From NCBI GenBank assembly GCA_963932545.1, contig CAWVRH010000001.1, positions 124,001 through 188,000 of the forward strand: 64,000 nt of DNA, read 5' to 3'. The translations under genes were made by a program, and so were the position numbers. Origin of the DNA: UBA8337 sp963932545. GTDB lineage: Bacteria > Pseudomonadota > Alphaproteobacteria > RS24. Of the stretch, positions 35,428 to 44,113 are shown piece after piece. Every line of letters begins with the position of its first letter. Position 1 is the first letter of the stretch. A model generated the notes under the pieces. That model saw only the letters and a list, made by a program, of their open reading frames with translations. It did not search any database and was not told the origin of the DNA.

Positions 35428-36210
35428 ATGACAGAGATTGTTTCCAAAGCCGTTTTAATAACTGGCGCCGCCAAGCGCATCGGTCGTGCGCTCGCAGAAG
35501 CGCTGGCCGCCGATGGATGGGCTATTGCCATTCACTATTCTGGCTCGCAAACCGAGGCCAAACAATTGGCTGCCGACATCACAACACGCGGTGGAAAAGC
35601 GATACCGCTTCAGGCTGATTTACGCGATGCCACGCAGGTTGAAAGCTTGATACCCAAAGCCGTCGCAGCGCTTGGCCCATTAACGGCCCTGATAAACAAT
35701 GCGTCCACCTTTGAACGCGACACCGCCCATACGCTTAGCGCCGAGACTTGGGACACGCACCTGAATGCCAATTTGCGCGCACCTGCTTTATTGATGCGCG
35801 ACTTTGCCAATCAGCCAGAGTTACAAGACGCTAGCTTTGGCGACACTAATATTATCAATATCACCGATCAACGCGTGTTCCGCCTTACGCCAGACTTTGT
35901 CAGCTATACGGTTTCCAAAACCGGATTGTCCACGCTCACGCAAACTTTTGCTCAGGCTTTGGCACCGCAACATATTCGGGTCAATGCCATCGCACCCGGC
36001 CCGACCCTGCCCAATCCGCGGCAAGATATTTCTGAATTTGAAAAGCAAGCCAGTCTTGTGCCGCTGGCACATGGTGCCTCGCCCGACGATATTGTCGCTG
36101 CCGCCCGCTATATTCTTACGGCACGTGCCATGACCGGCCAAACCTTAACGCAAGACGGCGGCCAGCATTTGGCATGGCAGACACCCGATGTTGTGGACGT
36201 GAAAGAATAA
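35428..36210 (+). CDS. folM: SDR pteridine/dihydromonapterin reductase (FolM/PTR1-like)
   Basis: A 260-residue short-chain reductase with the TGAAKRIGRAL cofactor motif; the Arg in TGxxxRIG and the NADPH preference it implies are typical of PTR1/FolM pteridine reductases. NNAS and YTVSKTG give the NNAG-like and catalytic Tyr/Lys motifs. It would reduce dihydropterins or dihydrofolate. The folB gene follows 12 bases downstream, which supports a pterin role. Confidence 0.85.
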   Translation: MTEIVSKAVLITGAAKRIGRALAEALAADGWAIAIHYSGSQTEAKQLAADITTRGGKAIPLQADLRDATQVESLIPKAVAALGPLTALINNASTFERDTAHTLSAETWDTHLNANLRAPALLMRDFANQPELQDASFGDTNIINITDQRVFRLTPDFVSYTVSKTGLSTLTQTFAQALAPQHIRVNAIAPGPTLPNPRQDISEFEKQASLVPLAHGASPDDIVAAARYILTARAMTGQTLTQDGGQHLAWQTPDVVDVKE

Positions 36211-36222
36211 GACAGGCGAGTT

Positions 36223-36633
36223 ATGAACCAGCATCCAACCAGTTCTCAAAAACAACTCGCCAGCGCCGCGCTGGGGCTTCGTCATGTGTTTGTTAAAAGA
36301 CTCGCAGTTTCCGCCAGCATTGGCATTCACCCGCATGAGCGCAGTGCCAAGCAAACCATTCTGATTAGCCTAGATGCCGCTGTGGCCGAAACCAGCGTGG
36401 ATACAGATGCCAACATAGAAGATGTCGTTTGCTACGAAAGCATGACCAAAATTGTTATCGCCATCCTCGACCAAGGCCATGTTGATTTGGTCGAAACACT
36501 GGCCGAAACCATTGCCGATACGCTCCTCGCCGACACTCGCATTCGCCACCTGCACGTGCAGGTAGAAAAGCCAGATGCCATTGCAGCCGCCGAAAGCGTC
36601 GGCATTGCCATAGAACGACTGCAAACCGCTTAG
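36223..36633 (+). CDS. folB: dihydroneopterin aldolase family protein
   Basis: A 136-residue FolB-type protein. The N-terminal core VFVKRLAVSASIGIHPHER contains the conserved GIHPHE segment, and the catalytic-region ETLAETIADTLL and HVQVEKPDAI follow. It would cleave 7,8-dihydroneopterin to 6-hydroxymethyl-dihydropterin in folate synthesis, or epimerise monapterin forms with FolM. It has an N-terminal extension of about 20 residues relative to usual FolB. Confidence 0.9.
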   Translation: MNQHPTSSQKQLASAALGLRHVFVKRLAVSASIGIHPHERSAKQTILISLDAAVAETSVDTDANIEDVVCYESMTKIVIAILDQGHVDLVETLAETIADTLLADTRIRHLHVQVEKPDAIAAAESVGIAIERLQTA

Positions 36634-37017
36634 ACATAGGGCCTAGCCGCCTATTTGATAGGGCAAGCCATCGGCTTTATCTGACCCTTTATTTTTCTAT
36701 CTATATGTTTTTCATAGATTAAACGGATAAGGAGAGTTTTTCACACCCGCCTGCAACACTTTCGACTTTGTTGTAAAGACCCAAAATAGCCATAAAAAAA
36801 TATTTATTTTCCCCGCTTGCTTTTGTTTTTTATAATAAAATCAATTACTTAAACTTTTTGCTTAAAATTTAGGCAATGGGTATGGAAATGTTATAAATCA
36901 ATAGTTTGGCGGTCGAATCGTTTTTTTATACACATACTTATCCACAGAACCCGTGCATTAAATTTTGTCCAGTTTTAGCTAGACTATGGACAGAATTTAC
37001 CGATATTGGGTCGTATT
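36634..37017. other. AT-rich region with DnaA boxes and IHF sites, candidate oriC or DnaA-controlled promoter
   Basis: The stretch is strikingly AT-rich compared with its flanks and carries no gene. Two exact DnaA boxes of the TTATNCACA form lie in tandem: TTATACACA (36926-36934) and TTATCCACA (36938-36946). Two full matches to WATCAANNNNTTR (IHF) are at 36839-36851 and 36896-36908. A TTAA-N9-TTAA pair at about 36849-36866 recalls, but does not meet, the CtrA spacing. The order IHF, AT-rich, DnaA boxes is origin-like. The alternative is a promoter for uvrC. Confidence 0.45.
36926..36946 (+). promoter_or_regulatory. tandem DnaA boxes
   Basis: TTATACACA and TTATCCACA, starting 12 bases apart and in the same orientation, both exact to the high-affinity consensus. 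Seen directly. Confidence 0.75.
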
Positions 37018-38877
37018 GTGAGCGAAACAGAAAAACTTCAAGGACGCGCCCTGATTGAGGCCAAAGTCGCGACGCTGCCCTCGGCGCCGGGTGTCTATCG
37101 TATGCTCGATGATGAGGGCAATGCCCTCTATGTCGGCAAGGCGAAAAATCTGAAAAGCCGCGTCGGTTCCTATGCCCGCCGCTCGGGACACAATAATCGC
37201 ATCTCGACGATGATTGAGGCGACGCGGCAGATGGAGTTCATTCGCACAGAAACCGAAACCGACGCGTTACTGCTCGAAGCCAATCTGATTAAAAAATTAC
37301 GCCCGCGTTATAATGTGCTGCTGCGCGACGATAAAAGTTTTCCCTATATTTTACTGGCCGACGACCATGCGGTGCCGCAACTTTACAAACACCGTGGCGC
37401 GCGCAAAAGACGCGGCGCTTATTTTGGCCCCTTTGCTTCTGCTGGCGCGGTCAACCGCACGCTGAACACTTTGCAACGCGCCTTTCTGCTGCGCTCTTGC
37501 ACCGACAGTGTTTACGAAAGCCGCTCGCGCCCCTGCTTGCTGTATCAAATCAAACGCTGCTCAGCCCCTTGCACCGGAGAGATTTCGACCGAGGACTATG
37601 ATGAATTGGTAGAAGAAGCGCGCGACTTTTTGTCGGGCAATAGCCGCAAAGTGCAAGAGGCCCTGTTGGAGAAAATGCAGGCCGCCAGTGATGCGCTCAA
37701 CTTTGAAGTGGCCGCCGCCGCGCGCGATCGCATTCGCGCGCTGACCTATGTGCAAAGAGGCAATGGCGTCAATCCGCTTGATGTTGTGGAAGCCGATGTG
37801 GTGGCCGTGGTGCAAGAAGGCGGACAGTCTTGCGTGCAAGTGTTTTTCATTCGCGCAGGCCATAATCTGGGCAACCGAGCTTATTTCCCGCGCCACGATA
37901 AATACCAAACCGAGACCGAGATTTTAGAAGCCTTTCTTGGCCAGTTTTACGAATCGCGCCCCGTGCCGCGCGAGATTTTTATCAATCGCGCCTTATCTAG
38001 TGCATCGCTTTTGGGCGAGGCCTTTAGTTCTCGCATGGGGCATAATGTTAAAATTCATCGTCCGCAGCGCGGCGATAAAGTGAAACTGATTTCGCACGCC
38101 GAACAAAATGCCAAAGAGGCCCTGGGTCGACATGTCTCGGAAAGCGCCAGTCAGCGGCTGTTGCTGAAAGGCGTCGGCGAGGCCTTTGGCCTCAAAGCCC
38201 CACCGCAACGCATTGAAATTTTCGACAACAGCCATTTGCAAGGCACCAATCAAATTGGCGGCATGGTTGTGGCCGGCCCCGATGGATTTATTAAAAACCA
38301 ATATCGTAAATTCGACATCAAAGACGAAACCACCACGCCGGGCGATGATTACGCGATGATGCGCGAAGTGTTTACCCGCCGCTATGGGCGCCTCGCCAAA
38401 GAAGAAAATCGCCAGACCGCCGCTTGGCCCGATTTAGTTCTCATTGATGGCGGCAAGGGGCAGCTTAGCGTCGCGCGAAAAGTAATGGTCGAGCTTGGGC
38501 TTGAAGACATCCCCCTCGTGGGCGTGGCCAAAGGGCCCGACCGAGATGCGGGGCGCGAGCGGTTTTTCATGGTTGGCAAGCAAGACTTCATGATGTCGCA
38601 TAATTCTCCAATATTGTATTATTTGCAACGCTTGCGCGATGAAGCGCATAGGTTTGCCATTGGCCGCCATCGCGCCAAACGCAAAGCCGAAATTCGCAAA
38701 AATCCATTGGATGGCATCGACGGCATTGGCGGGCATCGCAAGAAAGCCTTGCTGCATCATTTTGGTTCCGCCCGCGAGGTGGCCAGTTCGGCTCTTGCCG
38801 ACTTAGAAAAAGTTGACGGTATTAGTGCAAAAATGGCGCAACGCATCTACAATCATTTCAATTCAGATGAGTCGTAA
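37018..38877 (+). CDS. uvrC: excinuclease ABC subunit C
   Basis: Makes the dual incisions of nucleotide excision repair. The protein of about 620 residues has the GIY-YIG nuclease domain (GVYRMLDDEGNALYVGKAKN), a UVR motif (ALLEKMQAASDALNFEVAAA), the RNase H-like endonuclease domain and C-terminal helix-hairpin-helix motifs (DGIDGIGGHRKKALL). No ribosome site is strong; GTG 37018 gives the shorter N-terminus and TTG 37006 adds four residues. pgsA follows 12 bases later. Confidence 0.95.
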   Translation: MSETEKLQGRALIEAKVATLPSAPGVYRMLDDEGNALYVGKAKNLKSRVGSYARRSGHNNRISTMIEATRQMEFIRTETETDALLLEANLIKKLRPRYNVLLRDDKSFPYILLADDHAVPQLYKHRGARKRRGAYFGPFASAGAVNRTLNTLQRAFLLRSCTDSVYESRSRPCLLYQIKRCSAPCTGEISTEDYDELVEEARDFLSGNSRKVQEALLEKMQAASDALNFEVAAAARDRIRALTYVQRGNGVNPLDVVEADVVAVVQEGGQSCVQVFFIRAGHNLGNRAYFPRHDKYQTETEILEAFLGQFYESRPVPREIFINRALSSASLLGEAFSSRMGHNVKIHRPQRGDKVKLISHAEQNAKEALGRHVSESASQRLLLKGVGEAFGLKAPPQRIEIFDNSHLQGTNQIGGMVVAGPDGFIKNQYRKFDIKDETTTPGDDYAMMREVFTRRYGRLAKEENRQTAAWPDLVLIDGGKGQLSVARKVMVELGLEDIPLVGVAKGPDRDAGRERFFMVGKQDFMMSHNSPILYYLQRLRDEAHRFAIGRHRAKRKAEIRKNPLDGIDGIGGHRKKALLHHFGSAREVASSALADLEKVDGISAKMAQRIYNHFNSDES

Positions 38878-38889
38878 GGACCCAACCCC

Positions 38890-39453
38890 ATGCAAAACCT
38901 ACCCAATCTACTGACCCTTTTTCGTATTGCCTCAATACCGGCCGTCTATTTGACGTTCTATGTCTCGGGCCATCTTGGTGATTGGCTGGCGCTGGTAATC
39001 TTTTCCATAGCCGGGTTTACCGATTTTTTCGACGGCTGGCTGGCACGCAAACTAGATGTGCAATCGGGCTTTGGCCGCATGCTCGACCCCATCGCCGACA
39101 AACTCATGGTTGTGACCTGCCTCATGCTGCTGGTTGGTTTTGATATTGTGAACGATTGGCACATGGTCGCGGCGGTTATTATTCTGTGCCGCGAGGTTCT
39201 GGTATCGGGCTTGCGCGAATATCTCATGGAGCTGCGCGTGGCACTTCCGGTTTCTACTTTGGCTAAATATAAGACCACTATTCAAATGGTCGCCATTGGG
39301 TTTTTGCTGTCCGACCAAGCCGGCGAAACGCTTATCTCTGGGGCGCATGTTATTGGGTTGGGCCTGTTGTGGTTGGCCGCCATACTAACTTTGATTACGG
39401 GCTACGACTATGTGCGCCAAGGCATCAAACACGCCGATTGGTCAGACAAGTAA
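38890..39453 (+). CDS. pgsA: CDP-diacylglycerol-glycerol-3-phosphate 3-phosphatidyltransferase
   Basis: Makes phosphatidylglycerol phosphate for phosphatidylglycerol and cardiolipin. The 187-residue membrane protein carries the CDP-alcohol phosphotransferase motif D-G-x2-A-R-x8-G-x3-D-x3-D, read in FFDGWLARK...GFGRMLDPIAD (about residues 43-66). About five hydrophobic helices are visible. It is directly downstream of uvrC, a common arrangement. Confidence 0.95.
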   Translation: MQNLPNLLTLFRIASIPAVYLTFYVSGHLGDWLALVIFSIAGFTDFFDGWLARKLDVQSGFGRMLDPIADKLMVVTCLMLLVGFDIVNDWHMVAAVIILCREVLVSGLREYLMELRVALPVSTLAKYKTTIQMVAIGFLLSDQAGETLISGAHVIGLGLLWLAAILTLITGYDYVRQGIKHADWSDK

Positions 39454-39544
39454 GCTAATATTTTCGTGGGCTGGTAATGCAGCCTATTATTGGCTACATG
39501 TGCCTCAGTTCAGCCGTAACAACCAGAGATTTGACGAGACCCAA

Positions 39545-39844
39545 ATGACCGACCGTGCCCCTCTCCCCTGCCCCGAAATGGCTGAAGTTCGCGAAACCAT
39601 CGACGCTCTCGATCGCCAACTGGTAGCCCTATTGAGCGAACGGCAGAAAATGATTGAAGCGGCTGGCAAGATTAAGCCCGCACGCGACACCGTGCGCGAT
39701 GACGCACGCATCGAAGAAGTTATTGATTTGGTTCTAAAAGAAGCCGCCAAGACAGGGCTCGCGGCAGAGATTGCGGAGCCTGTTTGGCGGCAACTGATTG
39801 AAAGCTCAATCGAGCATGAATATCGGGTGTTTGATAAGCGTTAG
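39545..39844 (+). CDS. chorismate mutase (AroQ class)
   Basis: A 99-residue all-helical chorismate mutase. Conserved parts include IDALDRQLVALLSERQKMI and the C-terminal EPVWRQLIESSIEHE, as in the CM type 2 domain that converts chorismate to prephenate. Small free-standing versions can also act as isochorismate-pyruvate lyases. The ATG at 39545 gives the compact domain; the upstream in-frame extension is not conserved. Its stop overlaps the convergent ferredoxin gene by four bases. Confidence 0.88.
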   Translation: MTDRAPLPCPEMAEVRETIDALDRQLVALLSERQKMIEAAGKIKPARDTVRDDARIEEVIDLVLKEAAKTGLAAEIAEPVWRQLIESSIEHEYRVFDKR

Positions 39845-40161
39845 AACTGCTTTTCAGGAACATCCAAAGTAAGGCCATCTAGCTCATCGCTGATTTTCAA
39901 CTGGCAAGACAAGCGACTGTTGTCTTTCACTTCAAAAGCGAAATCCAACATGTCGGATTCCATTTCTGCGCGGTCGCCGGTTTTGGCCACCCATTCGTCG
40001 CGCACATAAACATGGCACGTTGCGCAAGCACAAGCGCCACCGCAATCTGCATCAATACCGACGACTGAATTTTTGATCGCCACTTCCATTACGGTCATGC
40101 CGTTGTCGCCCTCGTGGGAAACTTCTGTGCCGTCGTGTCCGACGAAAGTAATTTTAGCCAT
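39841..40161 (-). CDS. [2Fe-2S] ferredoxin, adrenodoxin type
   Basis: A 106-residue ferredoxin. Cluster cysteines lie in DADCGGACACATC (C-x5-C-x2-C) with the fourth in RLSCQLK. This is the vertebrate-adrenodoxin/FdxB group that serves Fe-S cluster assembly or P450 electron transfer. The ATG at 40161 is preceded by GGAGG with six-base spacing, which decides it over the TTG at 40173. No isc genes adjoin. Confidence 0.93.
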   Translation of the reverse strand: MAKITFVGHDGTEVSHEGDNGMTVMEVAIKNSVVGIDADCGGACACATCHVYVRDEWVAKTGDRAEMESDMLDFAFEVKDNSRLSCQLKISDELDGLTLDVPEKQF

Positions 40162-40289
40162 TTTTTCCTCCAATTAAGTAAATTGAATATACGCACTTTC
40201 CGCTTGAGGGCAAGCACTCGCCGCTCCATATTATCGGAAAATTAGGAACGCGATTTTTAACCCCTTTTGTCTTAAAAAAGGCTGCCCCA

Positions 40290-41279
40290 ATGACACGCCA
40301 CATCCGCATTAAAGTCGAAACTTGGCCTTTGAAGCAGCGCTTTGCAATTGCGCGCGGCAGCAAAATAGATGCCGAGGTGATTTGCGTCGAAATAGAAGAA
40401 GACGGCATAAGAGGTCGCGGCGAGGCGGTGCCCTATGCCCGCTTCGGCGAAACCATAGAGACGGCGAGCGCCGCTATTGAGGCGTTGATGGCGTCTTTGC
40501 GATCTGGCATGTCGCGCGATGACTTGAGCCAAGCGCTGCTGCCCGGCGCGGCACGCAATGCATTGGACTGCGCGCTATGGGACTTGGCCGCCAAACAGAG
40601 CGGCCAGAGAGCCTATGCCGCCGCCGGCCTAGAAACGCTCAAGCCCATCACCACGGCCTTTACCATAGGCTTGGACGACGCCGATCGGATGGCCATTATG
40701 GCAGTGAAGGCGCAGGCCTATCCGCTGCTCAAAATAAAGCTCGGCGGTTCCGATGGCGTGATGGCAGACCTCACGCGCTTGAGCGCCGTGGCTGAGGCGC
40801 GACCCGATGCGCAATTGGTGGTCGATGCCAATGAGGGCTGGCAAGTGGCTGAGCTGGCGCGCTATGCCGAGCCTTTGGGGCGCTTCGGCGTGCTGTTTTT
40901 TGAGCAACCCGTGCCACAAGCGCAAGAAAGCGAGCTGTCAAAAATCGACCTGCCGTTTTGCGCCGATGAAAGCGTCCACGACCGCCATGATATCGAAGCC
41001 ATGGGCGATGCCTATTCATGGGTGAATATTAAACTCGATAAAGCCGGCGGGCTAACCGAGGCGCTGGCTTGTGTTGAGATGGCACGCGCGCGGCGTAAAA
41101 AAATCATGGTCGGGTGCATGGTCGCTACGTCTTTATCTATGGCCCCCGCTTTTATTGTGGCGCAACACGCAGATCTCGTCGACCTCGATGGCCCCCTCTG
41201 GTTGGCGCAAGACCGAGACCCTGGCCTAGTGTTTGATGGCGCCAGCATACACCCGCCAAGCGCTGATATTTGGGGCTAA
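40290..41279 (+). CDS. L-Ala-D/L-Glu-type dipeptide epimerase (enolase superfamily)
   Basis: A 329-residue muconate-lactonizing subgroup enzyme. The acid/base lysine lies in LLKIKLGG (KxK), metal ligands in VVDANEGW, FFEQPV and CADESVH, and the second lysine in WVNIKLDKAGG. These fit dipeptide epimerases, which act in murein peptide recycling, for example converting L-Ala-D-Glu to L-Ala-L-Glu. Exact dipeptide preference cannot be read. It has no adjacent partner genes. Confidence 0.9.
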   Translation: MTRHIRIKVETWPLKQRFAIARGSKIDAEVICVEIEEDGIRGRGEAVPYARFGETIETASAAIEALMASLRSGMSRDDLSQALLPGAARNALDCALWDLAAKQSGQRAYAAAGLETLKPITTAFTIGLDDADRMAIMAVKAQAYPLLKIKLGGSDGVMADLTRLSAVAEARPDAQLVVDANEGWQVAELARYAEPLGRFGVLFFEQPVPQAQESELSKIDLPFCADESVHDRHDIEAMGDAYSWVNIKLDKAGGLTEALACVEMARARRKKIMVGCMVATSLSMAPAFIVAQHADLVDLDGPLWLAQDRDPGLVFDGASIHPPSADIWG

Positions 41280-41336
41280 CGACCAAATTTCCTGTCTCCA
41301 AAGAAATAGACCTTGCCTTTGGCTTTGCTCTTAGTT

Positions 41337-41355
41337 AATAATGATTATCAATTGC
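41337..41355. promoter_or_regulatory. Fur-like iron box
   Basis: The stretch around AATAATGATTATCAATT matches about 14 of 19 positions of the classical Fur consensus, counted by eye, and includes the palindrome TGATTATCA. It lies 29 bases before the small frame at 41384. Alphaproteobacteria also use Irr and RirA, so the actual regulator is uncertain. Confidence 0.4.
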
Positions 41356-41383
41356 AATATAGATAATCGGAAGGATTTGCCGC

Positions 41384-41569
41384 ATGACCCGACTGCATGG
41401 CCCAGCCCTAATGACGTTAAAGAAAATGCAAGCGTCTCATTCCCAACCCACCAAGGTTGTTGCCCTTGCGAGCCGAAAGCCCTCCAGCTCGCCCTCAAGC
41501 TCGCCTTCAGATTCCAGCAAAGAGGCCGGTCGCGTTATAAGTTTTCAAACTTATCGCACACAGAAATAG
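41384..41569 (+). CDS. small hypothetical protein, possibly iron-regulated
   Basis: A 61-residue frame with GGAAGGA about nine bases upstream and a Fur-like box before that. The product is rich in Ser and Lys with a central SSSPSSSPSDSS stretch and ends RVISFQTYRTQK; no signal or membrane segment. I do not recognise it. The overlapping frame 41341-41601 runs into the microsatellite and is less likely. Confidence 0.35.
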   Translation: MTRLHGPALMTLKKMQASHSQPTKVVALASRKPSSSPSSSPSDSSKEAGRVISFQTYRTQK

Positions 41570-41585
41570 GAACGACCCCTGTTTG

Positions 41586-41650
41586 GCTTAGCTTAGCTTA
41601 GCTTAGCTTAGCTTAGCTTAGCTTAGCTTGGCTTGGCTTGGCTTGGCTTT
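41586..41650 (+). repeat. pentanucleotide microsatellite (GCTTA)8(GCTTG)4
   Basis: Eight perfect GCTTA units at 41586-41625 are followed by four GCTTG units at 41626-41645 and one GCTTT. A hairpin TTGGCTTT/AAAGCCAA follows directly. It sits 53 bases before the epoxide-hydrolase-like start, so slippage could change promoter or leader spacing. Confidence 0.95.
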
Positions 41651-41702
41651 AGAAAGCCAAAAAATCCATCTATTGGATGCGCGAATAAGCTAAGTTATAC
41701 GC

Positions 41703-42710
41703 ATGACGATTGATTGGAAAAACCCAAAGTATCTCGATCTGCCAGACTTACGCATGGCGGTTTTTGAAGCTGGCACCCCGCGCGACGATCGCCCCAGTGT
41801 GGTGCTGTGCCATGGCTGGCCAGAAGTTGCCTATAGTTGGCGCAAAGTCGTGCCATCTCTGGTGGAGGCGGGCTGGCACGTGATTATTCCCGAACAGCGC
41901 GGCTATGGTTTTACCGGCAAAGCCCTCAGCGATGCTGGCGATGAGAGCGGCGTGCCGCTTTACGATATGGAGCATTTGACAGGCGACATGGCGCACCTTC
42001 TCGATGCCTATGGCCTAGAGAAAGCGGTTTTTGCTGGCCATGATTGGGGCGGCATTATGATATGGCAATTGCCGTTTTTCCAATCCGAGCGCATTGCCGG
42101 ACTTATAGGCGTCAATACCCCGTTTATTCCGCGCCTCTCGCGAGACCCTATCGAGCTGATGCGGGGCGCCCTGGGCGAAGATTTTTACATCGTGATGTTT
42201 CAAACTTACGGCCAAGCCGAAGCCATATTGGACGCGGACCCGGCGCTACCTTTGGGCTGCCTGTATCGCCAAAGCGCGGGCGACGCGCAAGCGCAAACAC
42301 CGCCGCCAGCTGGTTCAGCTGAGGTATGGGAAAAGATACAATTACTCAAAATGATACAACAAGACGAAGCGACTTGGCCGGGCGTTCCTTTATTGAATGA
42401 CGAAGATTTTGCTTATTACGTCGACGCCTATAAGCGCTCTGGCTTTCGCGGCGGCATTAATTGGTACCGAAATTTCACCCGTAACTGGCAAGCCGCTGAG
42501 GGCGTAGAGCAAACGGTGCCGCACCCTAGTTTGATGATTTGCGCCGCCGACGACCGCGTGTTGCCACCCTCGATGGCCGACGGTATGCCCGCCTATGTCA
42601 GCGATTTAGAGACCCATATCATCGACAATTGCGGCCATTGGACTCAAAACGAGCAGCCCGAAGCCTTAAGCGCCTTAATGCTAAATTGGCTAGCGCGACG
42701 CTTCGTTTAA
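41703..42710 (+). CDS. epoxide hydrolase-like alpha/beta hydrolase
   Basis: A 335-residue hydrolase with HGWPEVAYSWRKVVPSL (oxyanion HGxP), an aspartate nucleophile in AGHDWGGIMIW, QRGYG, acid in CAADDRVLPP and histidine in DNCGHWTQNEQPE. The Asp nucleophile and HGxP motif fit soluble epoxide hydrolases or haloalkane dehalogenase relatives. The substrate is unknown. The leader carries a GCTTA/GCTTG microsatellite. Confidence 0.9.
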   Translation: MTIDWKNPKYLDLPDLRMAVFEAGTPRDDRPSVVLCHGWPEVAYSWRKVVPSLVEAGWHVIIPEQRGYGFTGKALSDAGDESGVPLYDMEHLTGDMAHLLDAYGLEKAVFAGHDWGGIMIWQLPFFQSERIAGLIGVNTPFIPRLSRDPIELMRGALGEDFYIVMFQTYGQAEAILDADPALPLGCLYRQSAGDAQAQTPPPAGSAEVWEKIQLLKMIQQDEATWPGVPLLNDEDFAYYVDAYKRSGFRGGINWYRNFTRNWQAAEGVEQTVPHPSLMICAADDRVLPPSMADGMPAYVSDLETHIIDNCGHWTQNEQPEALSALMLNWLARRFV

Positions 42711-42799
42711 GTCTGCGAGATATTTTTTTGCAAAACCTTGAGCCAGCGCACGGCTAGCCCTATAGTCGCGCCAACTCAACAGAGATTTGCAGCGAGACG

Positions 42800-44110
42800 A
42801 TGAACAAACCTGAAAAAAACTTAGAGCAAGCTTCGGCCACCCAAATTGCAGCCATTAAGGGCGACTCACCTTTGCGTATTCTATTGCCGAGCTATCGCTC
42901 CGACCCGCACACTGGCGGCCAAGGCATTTATATGCGCTTAATCGCCAAAGCGCTGGTTGAGTTGGGTCATCATGTCGATGTCATCTCGGGCCCGCCTTAC
43001 CCCGACCTCGACCCACGCGTGGGGCTGATTAAACTGCCATCGCTAGATATGTATGCTCGCCCGAACCCGATACTGTGTCTCAATCGCGAAATTATGTCGA
43101 ATAAGACCGATTTCTTCGAATGGTGGAGCCACAACTGGGGTGGCTTCCCAGAGCCCTATACATTCGGCGTTCGTATGGCCGACTATATGCGCGATAAAAT
43201 CGACCAATATGACATTATGCATGACAACCAAACGCTATGTTATGGCATGCTAGATGTGCGCGCCATGGGACTGCCCGTTGTGGGCACCATTCATCACCCG
43301 ATTACCATGGACAAGCGGATCGATATTTCGCATGCCAAGTGGCCACACATGAAATTTTTGAAATGGCGCTGGTATAGTTTCTTGAACATGCAAATTAAAG
43401 TGGCGCGCCAGCTAGACCCGCTCATCGTCGTGTCGGATAGCACCAAGCGCGATGTCGAAAAAGATTTCGGCGTCGACCCGAAAAAAATGGTTCGTATCCA
43501 CCACGGTATCGACCATGAATTGTTTCAACCCCAACCCCATATTACCCGCAAGACCAATCGCCTGATGGTCACGGCCAGCGCCGATGTGCCGCTAAAAGGG
43601 CTGATTTACCTCATCGAGGCTTATGCCAGTCTCCTCAACGAGCATCCTGATTTGGAGCTGCTGGTGGTCGGGCGTCTGCGCGAAGGCCAGACGATGCAAT
43701 TGCTTAATAAACTGGGTATTCGCGACCGCGTTAAATTTGTCTCCGGCCTGACCAGCGAAGACATTCGCGACCTCTACGCAGAGGCCACGATAGCCGTGTC
43801 GCCATCGGTTTACGAAGGCTTTGGCTTTCCTGCTGGTGAGGCTTTGTCTTGTGGTGTGCCAACCATTGCCACCACGGGCGGTTCGCTGCCAGAGGTTGTG
43901 GGGGATGCCGGTCTTGTGGTGCCACATTCCAATCCGCCCGCGCTGGCCGAAGCTATTGATGCCTTGCTAAAAGATCCAGCCCGGCGCGAAGCCATGTCGA
44001 AAAAAGCGCGTCAGCACATTCTCGATAATTTCAAATGGGAGCGCTGTGCGCGCGACGTCGTGGCTCTCTATCGCAAAACTTTAGCAGCTCACCACAAGGT
44101 TTCTGTGTAG
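42800..44110 (+). CDS. glycosyltransferase family 4 (GT-B)
   Basis: A 436-residue GT-B enzyme. The N-terminal part has SDPHTGGQGIYMRLIAKAL, and the donor-binding C-terminal domain has VYEGFGFPAGEALSCGVP (E-x7-E) after the sugar-nucleotide motif region VTASADVPLKGL. It is the first gene of a closely packed group with a methyltransferase (three-base gap) and an alpha-barrel protein (four-base overlap). The acceptor is unknown; a glycolipid or surface glycan is a reasonable guess. Confidence 0.9.
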   Translation: MNKPEKNLEQASATQIAAIKGDSPLRILLPSYRSDPHTGGQGIYMRLIAKALVELGHHVDVISGPPYPDLDPRVGLIKLPSLDMYARPNPILCLNREIMSNKTDFFEWWSHNWGGFPEPYTFGVRMADYMRDKIDQYDIMHDNQTLCYGMLDVRAMGLPVVGTIHHPITMDKRIDISHAKWPHMKFLKWRWYSFLNMQIKVARQLDPLIVVSDSTKRDVEKDFGVDPKKMVRIHHGIDHELFQPQPHITRKTNRLMVTASADVPLKGLIYLIEAYASLLNEHPDLELLVVGRLREGQTMQLLNKLGIRDRVKFVSGLTSEDIRDLYAEATIAVSPSVYEGFGFPAGEALSCGVPTIATTGGSLPEVVGDAGLVVPHSNPPALAEAIDALLKDPARREAMSKKARQHILDNFKWERCARDVVALYRKTLAAHHKVSV

Positions 44111-44113
44111 ATT

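Noticed and set aside
36849..36866. CtrA binding site
   Set aside because: The two TTAA half-sites are nine bases apart rather than the required seven.
41341..41601. Longer frame before the microsatellite, and HemP identity for the 41384 frame
   Set aside because: The longer frame starts inside the Fur-like box and ends in the repeat. The 41384 product ends RVISFQTYRTQK and lacks the HemP core.
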